A DNA stretch of 12,585 nucleotides from Treponema sp. Lineage in GTDB: Bacteria; Spirochaetota; Spirochaetia; Treponematales; Breznakiellaceae. The translations under genes were made by a program, and so were the position numbers. The notes beneath the pieces are model-generated. The model was not told the DNA's origin, did no database searches, and saw only the letters and a list, made by a program, of their open reading frames with translations. The DNA lies in assembly GCA_031283505.1 (NCBI GenBank), contig JAITBO010000327.1, forward strand, positions 1 to 12,585, read 5' to 3'. This document shows positions 7,274 to 12,585 of the stretch, one piece after another. Numbering within the stretch: the first letter of the stretch is position 1; every line of letters starts with the position of its first letter.

Positions 7274-7302
7274 TCACCCAGGGCAGGGGAACAGCGCAGG
7301 GA

Positions 7303-8676
7303 TTACCGGGTAACCAAGGAAAGCAAAACCTGGAACCCTCCGATAAGAGCGCCCAGAATAGCGCCGAACACGTTAATCCATTTTAACTGGTTGGCCATTA
7401 CATCCAGCACTATGCGTTCAACTTCCACCATTTCCAGTGAATCTATTCGTCCGGAAACCAGGGTTCTGATATTAATGCTTTTAAGAATCCCTTCAATGTA
7501 TTTGTCCGCAATCTTTAAGATATTTTCACCGATACAGGTGTCAAGTTTTTCCTTTTTTTGACTATCAATTAGAAAAATATCCGAAAGGGCTGTGTCTCTG
7601 TACTCGTCAAGCATACGGCTCACTGCGCCGCCAGTGAGCCGTCTAAATCTCTCCCCACCCTTCTGTCCGTCAAGGTTCCGGACCCGGAGGATCACAGTCC
7701 GGGGATCCCCGGCGGTCAGCTTTTTAATCGCCTCTCCCAGAGGCATGGTGAGGAGAGACATAGCCAGGGAAAAAACAATTTGGCTTAGGGTTTCCAGAGA
7801 CGCTTCCCGGGATACAAGGGCGCGGAGACTTTCTTCCGCGAAGCCGGCAATTCGCCGCCGTATCCCGGGATCGCAGAGGAGGGCCTCAAGCTGTCCTATC
7901 AGGTCGTCGATGATCTCGGGCATACGTTCACGGAGGGTCTTGTCGTATTGTCCTGCGGAAATAAAAAAACGTTGCAACACCGAAAATTTCTGGATGGCGT
8001 TGTCGAGAAAAATCCGGCCCTGTATTTCCAGCCCCCTGTGAATCTCGTCTTTCTTCAGGAACCGAAGGACTTGGCGTATCAGGTCCGGAAAGGCGTCGTC
8101 CATGACGGAAGCATACCGGGATGCCATCTGGGGCGTCTGGGATTCAAGTTTTTCCCGGATGAACAATCTAAATCTTTCCCGCAGGACGCCGATCCGCTCC
8201 TCTCCCAAAAGCTCACCTAGGGTTATATTCGAGTTTGCCACATAATCAGCCAGGGACAGCAGAAAGGATTCAACAAGGGAATCGAAAACCGGCGAACTCA
8301 GCAAGTCCCGAAAAAGGGGAAGAGAAAACAGGGTCTCTTCTGTCTTGCCGTCAAAGAAACTCCCCAAAGGGCGCTCCAACACCTTGGCGGTATACCGGGC
8401 TATGGAACCGTTTACAGCAGCCCTGACATCTTCCCTAAGGAGCCGCTCCCGGAGTATTTCCGGAGTAAGGAGCTTCCGCTCCACCATGGAACCTATGCTG
8501 TCCGCTAGTTTATGCCGCTCCCTGGGCAGAACGCCGGGGGTAAAAGGCAGCTTGACGCCGAAAAGTCTGACAGATTTGAGGGGACGGAAGAGCATTTTTA
8601 TGGCTACCGCGTTGGTGACATACCCGATAAGCGCCCCTATCGCCGGGGGGGCAAACAGGAGAAACATCTCCTTCAT
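7303..8676 (-). CDS. DUF445 family membrane protein
   Basis: This 457-residue protein shows the DUF445 opening: a membrane helix with GALIGYVTNAVAIKMLFRP at 14-32, then VKLPFTPGVLPRERHKLADSIG (split at 41-62), a hallmark of the family. A long helical middle and a C-terminal membrane segment (about 437-455) with GALIGG complete it. Both ends are therefore anchored and the helical body lies between them, perhaps spanning the periplasm. No member has a settled function; envelope roles are suggested. Its ATG overlaps the upstream TGA as ATGA, so it is coupled to the SH3 lipoprotein gene. The length is normal for the family. Confidence 0.88.
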   Translation of the reverse strand: MKEMFLLFAPPAIGALIGYVTNAVAIKMLFRPLKSVRLFGVKLPFTPGVLPRERHKLADSIGSMVERKLLTPEILRERLLREDVRAAVNGSIARYTAKVLERPLGSFFDGKTEETLFSLPLFRDLLSSPVFDSLVESFLLSLADYVANSNITLGELLGEERIGVLRERFRLFIREKLESQTPQMASRYASVMDDAFPDLIRQVLRFLKKDEIHRGLEIQGRIFLDNAIQKFSVLQRFFISAGQYDKTLRERMPEIIDDLIGQLEALLCDPGIRRRIAGFAEESLRALVSREASLETLSQIVFSLAMSLLTMPLGEAIKKLTAGDPRTVILRVRNLDGQKGGERFRRLTGGAVSRMLDEYRDTALSDIFLIDSQKKEKLDTCIGENILKIADKYIEGILKSINIRTLVSGRIDSLEMVEVERIVLDVMANQLKWINVFGAILGALIGGFQVLLSLVTR

Positions 8677-9089
8677 GGACGCAGGGACTCCGCGGCGGTC
8701 CGGGCCTTGGCCTCGTTGTCATAAACCTGAATCACATCTTCCCGGAGCCAACCCCTGGAAGAATCCTCCACAAGCACCCAGGATTCTGTAACTCCGCCGT
8801 TGTTCACGGATCGGCGTTCCAGAACCTCCACAATGGAACTCTTTCTAAGATAGCCCAGAGAAAAACCCGACGGGCTTGGTTCGGACACCAAATGGGTATA
8901 GGATACGCTAATAACCCCATAACCGATCACGGAGCGGGAAAGAGGCGGCGTTGAAGGTGGAAGTATGTCGTTTTCCCCGTTCCCCGAAATCCGCTTGAAA
9001 GCCGGTTTACCGGGACAGGAAACAACCCAAAGACCAAATAAAAAAAGAAAAAGCACTTGACCATAGCAAAGAACACCACCTATTCTCAT
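8673..9089 (-). CDS. Putative lipoprotein with SH3-like domain
   Basis: From the ATG at 9089 this is 138 residues. The signal peptide (MRIGGVLCYGQVLFLFLFGL) leads to the lipobox V-V-S-C (Cys25). Residues 56-124 look like a bacterial SH3 (SH3b) domain: beta-rich, with VSEPSPSG, SSIVEVLERRS and the closing SWVLVEDSSRGWLREDVI. Such domains often bind peptidoglycan or peptides. An open reading extends to 9188, but it would put 33 charged residues before the signal peptide and run inside the divergent omptin gene. No Shine-Dalgarno site is near; a promoter ends 9 bases upstream, so the mRNA may be nearly leaderless. First gene of the operon down to 4097. Confidence 0.78.
   Translation of the reverse strand: MRIGGVLCYGQVLFLFLFGLWVVSCPGKPAFKRISGNGENDILPPSTPPLSRSVIGYGVISVSYTHLVSEPSPSGFSLGYLRKSSIVEVLERRSVNNGGVTESWVLVEDSSRGWLREDVIQVYDNEAKARTAAESLRP
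9057..9086 (+). promoter_or_regulatory. Promoter of the omptin gene, likely leaderless
   Basis: TTGACC (9057-9062) and TATTCT (9081-9086) are 18 bases apart. The -10 box ends 6 bases before the ATG at 9093, so transcription should begin at or next to the start codon. No Shine-Dalgarno site exists. The whole promoter lies within the coding start of the divergent SH3 lipoprotein gene. Confidence 0.55.
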
Positions 9090-9092
9090 AAT

Positions 9093-10106
9093 ATGAAAAC
9101 TATACCCTCTTTTATTTTTTTCGTCACTGCCTGCTGCGGCTTTTTTATGGCTCCCATCATGATTCAAAGCGCATATTCTCAGACTCATGAGGCCGGTTCC
9201 GAAAAAAATTCACCGTTTGGGTTTTCAGTTTATGCCTTGACAGGCATACTCTACGGGCAAGGCGAAGAAATCGTATACTGGAATTCAGAGGAGTCAGATT
9301 ATAAAAGTCAATTACTGTGGGATATAAAGCCCCTGGCCTATGCCGGCGTCGGCCTGTCTTTTTCCGTGAATGAAAACCGGGACGCTCTGGGATTCTACAC
9401 AAACGCTTCCTTTAGGGCCGGTATTCCCCTCAGAACCGGAAAGATGGAAGATAGGGATTGGCAGCTATCCTCCGATCATTCGATTCTGACTAACTATTCC
9501 GTCCACGAGAATTATACTACCAAAGCGTTTCTGGCGGATTTAGCCTTGGGTATTTCTCTTCCCCTGAAACATAAGGAGCGGATCCTCGCCTTTTTTAAAT
9601 TAGAAGTCGCCCTGTCGTATATGTATTTCGACTGGATGGCCCGGAACGGCTATTATCAATATGATCCCAATAGTATCCAACCCTGGAATCCATCGTATCC
9701 TTCCTACCCTCTGTACGGGGATGTATGCGCATATTACCAGCACTGGCTTGCAGTCTCACCAGGCATTGCTGTAACAATCCCCATCCGTTCCCGGTGGGTG
9801 GTTGAGGTCTCCCTGAACACGGCTCCCGGACTGATTTGGAATTGGTCTCTTGATAAACATATCGATGCGCGGACGGAATATCAGGATTATCCAACCGGAG
9901 GCGTCCTGCTGGAAGGAAGGGGCGAAGTCTCCTATTCGTTTAATACGCATCTGGCCCTGGCGGGCCGCCTCTCCTTCCGGCATATTGGGGGCAGCAGAGG
10001 AGACGGCCTGCAAATCGGAGGCAGGTATCCCGGATGGTACTATAATACAGCGGGAGCCGGTTTCCGCGCCCTGGACGCAGGACTAACCTTGAAGGTGTTT
10101 TTCTAA
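9093..10106 (+). CDS. Omptin-family outer-membrane protease (peptidase family A26)
   Basis: From the ATG at 9093 this is 337 residues; the open frame reaches a TTG at 9057 but would spoil the signal peptide. A signal peptide ends near A-Y-S (29), although V-T-A-C at 11-14 also resembles a lipobox. The rest reads as beta strands and ends in Phe-Phe, as outer-membrane barrels do. Alignment by eye to E. coli OmpT is clear: GEEIVYWNSEESDYKSQLLW against its KERVY...SQLDW region, MEDRDW...SSD against MVDQDWMDSS, and a D-x-H loop. The four catalytic residues match: Asp120 and Asp122 (OmpT 83, 85), Asp254 and His256 (OmpT 210, 212). OmpT Asp208 falls on Ser252. Omptins cleave surface or extracellular peptides near basic residues. 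The gene looks richer in A/T than its neighbours. The last 24 bases overlap the Nudix gene. Confidence 0.82.
   Translation: MKTIPSFIFFVTACCGFFMAPIMIQSAYSQTHEAGSEKNSPFGFSVYALTGILYGQGEEIVYWNSEESDYKSQLLWDIKPLAYAGVGLSFSVNENRDALGFYTNASFRAGIPLRTGKMEDRDWQLSSDHSILTNYSVHENYTTKAFLADLALGISLPLKHKERILAFFKLEVALSYMYFDWMARNGYYQYDPNSIQPWNPSYPSYPLYGDVCAYYQHWLAVSPGIAVTIPIRSRWVVEVSLNTAPGLIWNWSLDKHIDARTEYQDYPTGGVLLEGRGEVSYSFNTHLALAGRLSFRHIGGSRGDGLQIGGRYPGWYYNTAGAGFRALDAGLTLKVFF
9099..9127 (-). promoter_or_regulatory. Promoter of the SH3 lipoprotein operon, likely near-leaderless
   Basis: On the - strand GTGACG (9122-9127) and TATAGT (9099-9104) are exactly 17 bases apart. The -10 box ends 9 bases before the ATG at 9089, leaving a predicted leader of 2-3 bases. 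It lies within the first codons of the omptin gene, facing the omptin promoter. Confidence 0.5.
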
Positions 10107-10481
10107 TTCCGGAAGTAGTCTTCGGTCTGAATCGGCAAAATCCAATCCGGCAATAGCTTCCGGGAAAACCCATGCCCATTCGGTATGCTCGGAAAGGATG
10201 AAATCGTGACTTTCCAGATACACCCTGTAGGCCCGGAGGCCCCTGGTTTTTCCATGATGCTCAAAAAAGGCGCTTGCCAAAAAGGGGCCTATCCTGACGG
10301 ATACGTCAAACTCCTCCCGGAATTCCCGAACCAGGGCCTCGCCGTCCGATTCCCCTGTTTCCACCTTCCCTCCGGGGAATTCCCACTTGCCCCCCAGATC
10401 GCCTCCGGGGATACGCCGGGCCACAAAGATTTTGCCGTCTTCCACAACTATACCCGCGATGGAATACCCTGCGACATCCAT
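10083..10481 (-). CDS. MutT-like Nudix hydrolase
   Basis: This 132-residue enzyme is of the MutT/NudG type, which hydrolyses oxidised or modified (d)NTPs to monophosphate and pyrophosphate. The LGGKWEFPGGKVE opening leads into the Nudix box: Gly38, Glu44, then REFREEFDV at 52-60. The metal-binding Glu53, Glu56 and Glu57 are present, but the usual glycine near the end is Asp59. The C-terminal EWAWVFPEAIAGLDFADSD is typical of MutT. I chose ATG 10481, which begins one base after the upstream gene's stop, over the TTG at 10532, which would add 17 residues overlapping it. No Shine-Dalgarno site is seen, so coupling is likely. The exact substrate cannot be read. Confidence 0.88.
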   Translation of the reverse strand: MDVAGYSIAGIVVEDGKIFVARRIPGGDLGGKWEFPGGKVETGESDGEALVREFREEFDVSVRIGPFLASAFFEHHGKTRGLRAYRVYLESHDFILSEHTEWAWVFPEAIAGLDFADSDRRLLPELEKHLQG

Positions 10482-10482
10482 A

Positions 10483-10893
10483 TCAGAGAAAGAGCACCGA
10501 AGGAAACAAAAAGTGAAGCGCCGCAGAAGCAATGGCGATGAAGCCTATCCACCGTTTATTATGGTCCAGGAACCGGGCGAGCTTTTCCGATTTTTCGGTA
10601 TTCAGAGCCGAACGGGAATTGTAATATTCAAAAATAAGGACGAATCCCCCCACAAGCCCCACTATTGCCGGAACAATATCCCCGATAACCGGTATATCCC
10701 CCCGGCTGGCGGATAGGATCTTCAACAGCCCTGTGACCATGGTCAACACCCCCAGGACAAGGCGGAAAGTACCGTTCCGGGAAGAGAATTTGATCCCCTT
10801 TTCCAGGGAATCTTCGTCTTCTTTTTGTTCAATACCCAGGATATATCCCGTAAGAGCGTTAAACAGTATAGACAAAAAATAAAATTGAATCAT
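10483..10893 (-). CDS. Small four-helix membrane protein, unknown function
   Basis: I do not recognise this 136-residue protein. Four hydrophobic segments are visible at about 3-20, 42-61, 68-90 and 115-134. A charged loop (EQKEDEDSLEKG) follows the first helix, and a second hydrophilic loop (93-113) precedes the last. GDIPVIGDIVPAIVGLVGG (65-83) opens the third helix. No transport or enzymatic motif is seen. It is followed after one base by the Nudix gene, so the pair is co-transcribed. A promoter-like TATACT ends 8 bases before the ATG. Confidence 0.72.
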   Translation of the reverse strand: MIQFYFLSILFNALTGYILGIEQKEDEDSLEKGIKFSSRNGTFRLVLGVLTMVTGLLKILSASRGDIPVIGDIVPAIVGLVGGFVLIFEYYNSRSALNTEKSEKLARFLDHNKRWIGFIAIASAALHFLFPSVLFL

Positions 10894-10901
10894 GATTGCT
10901 C

Positions 10902-10930
10902 AGTATACATAACTATGTAAAAAATTGAAA
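10902..10930 (-). promoter_or_regulatory. Promoter and palindrome before the membrane protein/Nudix pair
   Basis: On the - strand TATACT (10902-10907) sits 8 bases before the ATG at 10893, with a poor -35 (TTTCAA, 10925-10930) at 17 bases. The spacer contains a perfect palindrome with 6-bp arms, TACATA-AC-TATGTA (10906-10919), overlapping the -10 box. It could bind a repressor. A GAG 6 bases before the ATG is a possible weak ribosome site. Confidence 0.45.
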
Positions 10931-10964
10931 GCCAAAAACAAAAAAACAACCGCCTATTCCGGTT
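10931..10964 (-). terminator. Likely terminator of the regulator/membrane protein pair
   Basis: On the - strand AACCG (10960-10964) pairs with CGGTT (10948-10952) around a 7-base loop covering the TAG stop, followed by G, then TTTTTT and TTTGTTTTT-like runs. The stem is short but the T-tract is long. Confidence 0.45.
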
Positions 10965-11568
10965 TTACCCGCAAGGTGGCCAGTTCTTCTTCGGCGCGGA
11001 AAACCAGAATAAGTTCCGGCCCGGTAAAGGGAACGGAGAACCTGAAGTCCTCCTCCGGTTCGAGGGTAAAGAATATCCGGCGGGTCTCTATGGGAATATC
11101 CTCTCCGGCCCCGCCGTTTTTCTGGTATATCGAGACCGCGACATCCACCGGACCGGCATAGGCCCTTTCGGAAACAGCTTTCTTGACGGCGGCAAGGTAA
11201 GTGATGGCCGCCCCGCCCTCTCCGGCCTGCGCCGGAAAGCTCATTGCCGAAACAGTTATCGTGTTCCCGGCGAACTTCGCCCCGCCGCTTTCCCTGAGGC
11301 CCCGGGAGAGGATTATCAATACAAAGGAGACGACGATGATGGTGATGAGCAGCATGGCCCCTGACCGGGTCCCCCCCGTAAGGGCCTTGTACAGGGTGGG
11401 CCGGGACGCGGGAGAAGTATCGTAAAGGTCCCGTACTGCCTGGGGCGCCCGGGCAAGACGTCGTTCCCTGGAATAGTAGAAAACAACGTCCCGCTCCGGC
11501 TTCGCGCCGCCCTCAGGCTTCGTGTTAAGAGCTTCCCGTTCCCCCGATATTTCCGTCTGTTCCCCCAT
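10954..11568 (-). CDS. Single-pass membrane protein, unknown function
   Basis: I do not recognise this 204-residue protein. A hydrophilic, charged N-terminal part (1-70, with RERRLARAPQAVRDLYDTSP) is followed by one membrane helix (71-88) and an extracytoplasmic domain (about 95-204). That domain is rich in strands, including NTITVSAMSF, VDVAVSIYQ and RRIFFTLEPEEDFRFSVPF. Basic residues on the N-terminal side favour an inside-out orientation. The ATG at 11568 has a very strong Shine-Dalgarno run (GGAGGAAGGA). That run and the first 44 bases of the gene lie inside the 3' end of the YheO-type regulator gene, so the two are translationally linked. Confidence 0.72.
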   Translation of the reverse strand: MGEQTEISGEREALNTKPEGGAKPERDVVFYYSRERRLARAPQAVRDLYDTSPASRPTLYKALTGGTRSGAMLLITIIVVSFVLIILSRGLRESGGAKFAGNTITVSAMSFPAQAGEGGAAITYLAAVKKAVSERAYAGPVDVAVSIYQKNGGAGEDIPIETRRIFFTLEPEEDFRFSVPFTGPELILVFRAEEELATLRVKPE

Positions 11569-12220
11569 GGTCCTTCCTCCGTTTTTTGGTAATCATACTT
11601 ATATATCGGTACAAACTTGCCTCGGAACACTGCAATTTTTGCGCCACACTGTTCACCGACCCTTTAAGGAGAAATATCCCCCTGTCCATGAGCCGCTCGA
11701 TGATCGCCAGCCGCTCCTCCTGAGAGAGTCGTTCTGAAGATCCTTCCGCCCTTAATTCTTTAAAAACCGATTTAATGATCTCTTCCATGTCGTCATAGAA
11801 ATTTTCCGTCTGGCTCCCGGCGGGAGAAGGCTGGGAAATCGCCGGGGTCAGTCCGCCCAAGCGCAGAATATCTTCACTAATCCGTGTGTATTGACCGACA
11901 TCCACGTTCACACTGAGCATACCCAAAAGTTTCTCTTCGTTTTTAATGAAGAAGGTCGAAGAATGAAGGGTACGGTTATCCCTGGTCCTGCCTTCGTAAT
12001 TGCATATATAGTCCTTTGTTTTCCAGACCCCCTGGGCTATCAATCTAAGGGCCAAATCGGTTAGAGGAGCCCCAACAGAACGTCCGCTGATATGGCCGTT
12101 GGCAATGGCCACGATGCACATCTTTCCGGGCCGTAAATCCTGCAACACAATCTCGCAGGTCTTTCCGCAGGCCTTACCTAAAAAATCCACCATCCGGGCG
12201 GCAATATCCATAATATCCAT
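11525..12220 (-). CDS. YheO-type transcription regulator (PAS-like domain plus helix-turn-helix)
   Basis: This 231-residue protein has the YheO PAS-like sensor domain at about 1-110. Family marks include CEIVLQDL (22-29), ANGHISGRSVGAPLTD (40-55) and FFIKNEEKLLGMLSVNVD (90-107). The C-terminal helix-turn-helix lies at about 165-210 (LSQEERLAIIERLMDRGIFLL, then SVAQKLQCSEASLYRYI). Known members such as DauR control amino-acid catabolism genes, often next to them. The start at 12220 has no Shine-Dalgarno site and follows a near-consensus promoter by 8 bases; an in-frame ATG at 12211 is an alternative. The tail after the HTH (212-231) is charged and glycine-rich, and its DNA also encodes the start of the next gene. 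Confidence 0.87.
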   Translation of the reverse strand: MDIMDIAARMVDFLGKACGKTCEIVLQDLRPGKMCIVAIANGHISGRSVGAPLTDLALRLIAQGVWKTKDYICNYEGRTRDNRTLHSSTFFIKNEEKLLGMLSVNVDVGQYTRISEDILRLGGLTPAISQPSPAGSQTENFYDDMEEIIKSVFKELRAEGSSERLSQEERLAIIERLMDRGIFLLKGSVNSVAQKLQCSEASLYRYISMITKKRRKDHGGTDGNIGGTGSS

Positions 12221-12352
12221 AATAATTTATTATAATATAAGAAATTATTATTGTAAATCGGAAATTATTGATGATAAATTATTATAAGGTCGTAGTTAGA
12301 TAATAATTTATCATCGCATTATTGAATAATCGCAGGGTAATAAAAAATTATT
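12221..12352. repeat. AT-rich octamer array (AAATTATT) upstream of the regulator
   Basis: AAATTATT occurs at 12242-12249, 12262-12269, 12276-12283 and 12345-12352; its complement AATAATTT occurs at 12221-12228 and 12302-12309. The first copy touches the start codon and two flank the -10 box as an inverted pair. A 16-bp perfect inverted repeat pairs 12270-12285 with 12300-12315. A 12-base direct repeat AAATTATTATTG lies at 12242-12253 and 12345-12356. This island contrasts sharply with the GC-rich surroundings and fits an operator region, perhaps for autoregulation. Confidence 0.55.
12229..12257 (-). promoter_or_regulatory. Promoter of the YheO-type regulator, likely leaderless
   Basis: On the - strand TTTACA (12252-12257) and a perfect TATAAT (12229-12234) are exactly 17 bases apart. 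The -10 box ends 8 bases before the ATG at 12220, so the predicted leader is 1-2 bases and there is no ribosome site. Confidence 0.65.
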
Positions 12353-12385
12353 ATTGCCCTCCCCTCTTGCTTTAGCCGGCACGAA

Positions 12386-12428
12386 ATGCCTCATTTTAAA
12401 AAGCAACCGAAGGGCTGGATGCCTCATT
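12386..12428. repeat. Short direct repeat ATGCCTCATT
   Basis: Two identical 10-base copies at 12386-12395 and 12419-12428 are 33 bases apart, about three helical turns. They lie just downstream of the partial - strand gene. Their role is unknown; a binding site or a remnant of a dispersed repeat are both possible. Confidence 0.4.
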
Positions 12429-12443
12429 AAGAAAAAAGTAACT

Positions 12444-12584
12444 TTAGGCCGCTGGTTCCCTTCCAGAGGAAGAGGACAGAGCGGCGACGGCCTCCCGCAA
12501 CGCGAGGATGGCCTTGTTGACATGGTGTTGTAACTGAACCGGATTGTAAAGGGCGCAGAGCCCTGTCAGTTCCGCTTTTACCCC
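12444..12584 (-). CDS. C-terminal end of an unidentified gene (partial)
   Basis: The last 46 codons, ending in TAA at 12444-12446, are visible; the gene continues beyond the window. The end reads as an amphipathic helix (VQLQHHVNKAILALREAVAA) after the segment LTGLCALYNP. I cannot name the family. It lies upstream of and in the same direction as the YheO-type regulator, and such regulators often sit beside the enzyme they control, so an amino-acid metabolic enzyme is possible. That is only a guess from context. The overlapping frame that begins in this stretch (12523 back to 12311) is a shadow. Confidence 0.6.
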   Translation of the reverse strand, partial: GVKAELTGLCALYNPVQLQHHVNKAILALREAVAALSSSSGREPAA

Positions 12585-12585
12585 G

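Noticed and set aside
12386..12428. CRISPR-like repeats
   Set aside because: Only two 10-base copies are present, with no regular spacer series and no cas gene.
12311..12523. A 70-codon - strand frame at the right end
   Set aside because: It is out of frame with the better C-terminal reading ending at 12444 and runs into the AT-rich regulatory island; arginine- and proline-rich translation.

Overview
The window looks like a GC-rich spirochaete chromosome, most likely from a Treponema-like bacterium. This is inferred from the gene families, not proven. The signs are several lipoproteins with relaxed spirochaete-type lipoboxes (FSSC, LGSC, VVSC), a TPR lipoprotein, DUF445 and DUF503 genes, and few strong Shine-Dalgarno sites. 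There are no RNA genes, no CRISPR array and no recognisable insertion sequence. All named functions come from reading motifs by eye.

Layout. Positions 1-108 hold the last codons of a + strand gene and two strong tandem hairpin terminators. Positions 109-264 are a palindrome-rich gap. From 265 to 2384 (- strand) lies a complete biotin ECF transporter operon in the order bioY, ATPase (bioM), transmembrane partner (bioN), read from a good promoter at 2480-2508. A 290-base divergent intergenic region follows, with a possible structured leader. The + strand gene 2675-4069 encodes an unrecognised exported membrane protein. From 9089 back to 4097 (- strand) six closely packed genes form an envelope-flavoured operon: SH3-like lipoprotein, DUF445 membrane protein, an enlarged uracil phosphoribosyltransferase, TPR lipoprotein, DUF503 protein and a second lipoprotein. 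Most junctions overlap or nearly abut.

Divergent from this operon, with start codons only 3 bases apart, is a + strand gene (9093-10106) whose product I read as an omptin-family outer-membrane protease with all four catalytic residues (Asp, Asp, Asp, His) in place. Its 3' end overlaps the end of a MutT-like Nudix gene, which is coupled to a small four-helix membrane protein. At the right end a YheO-type (PAS-like plus helix-turn-helix) regulator overlaps the start of a single-pass membrane protein. It is preceded by an AT-rich island with six copies of an octamer. The window ends inside the C-terminus of an unidentified gene.

The most notable signals are: the omptin in what looks like a spirochaete (omptins elsewhere need LPS, which Treponema lack); the crossed promoters of the omptin/SH3 gene pair; a recurring arrangement of a -10 box 6 to 9 bases before a start codon with no Shine-Dalgarno site, which suggests leaderless mRNAs; and the octamer array in front of the YheO-type regulator.
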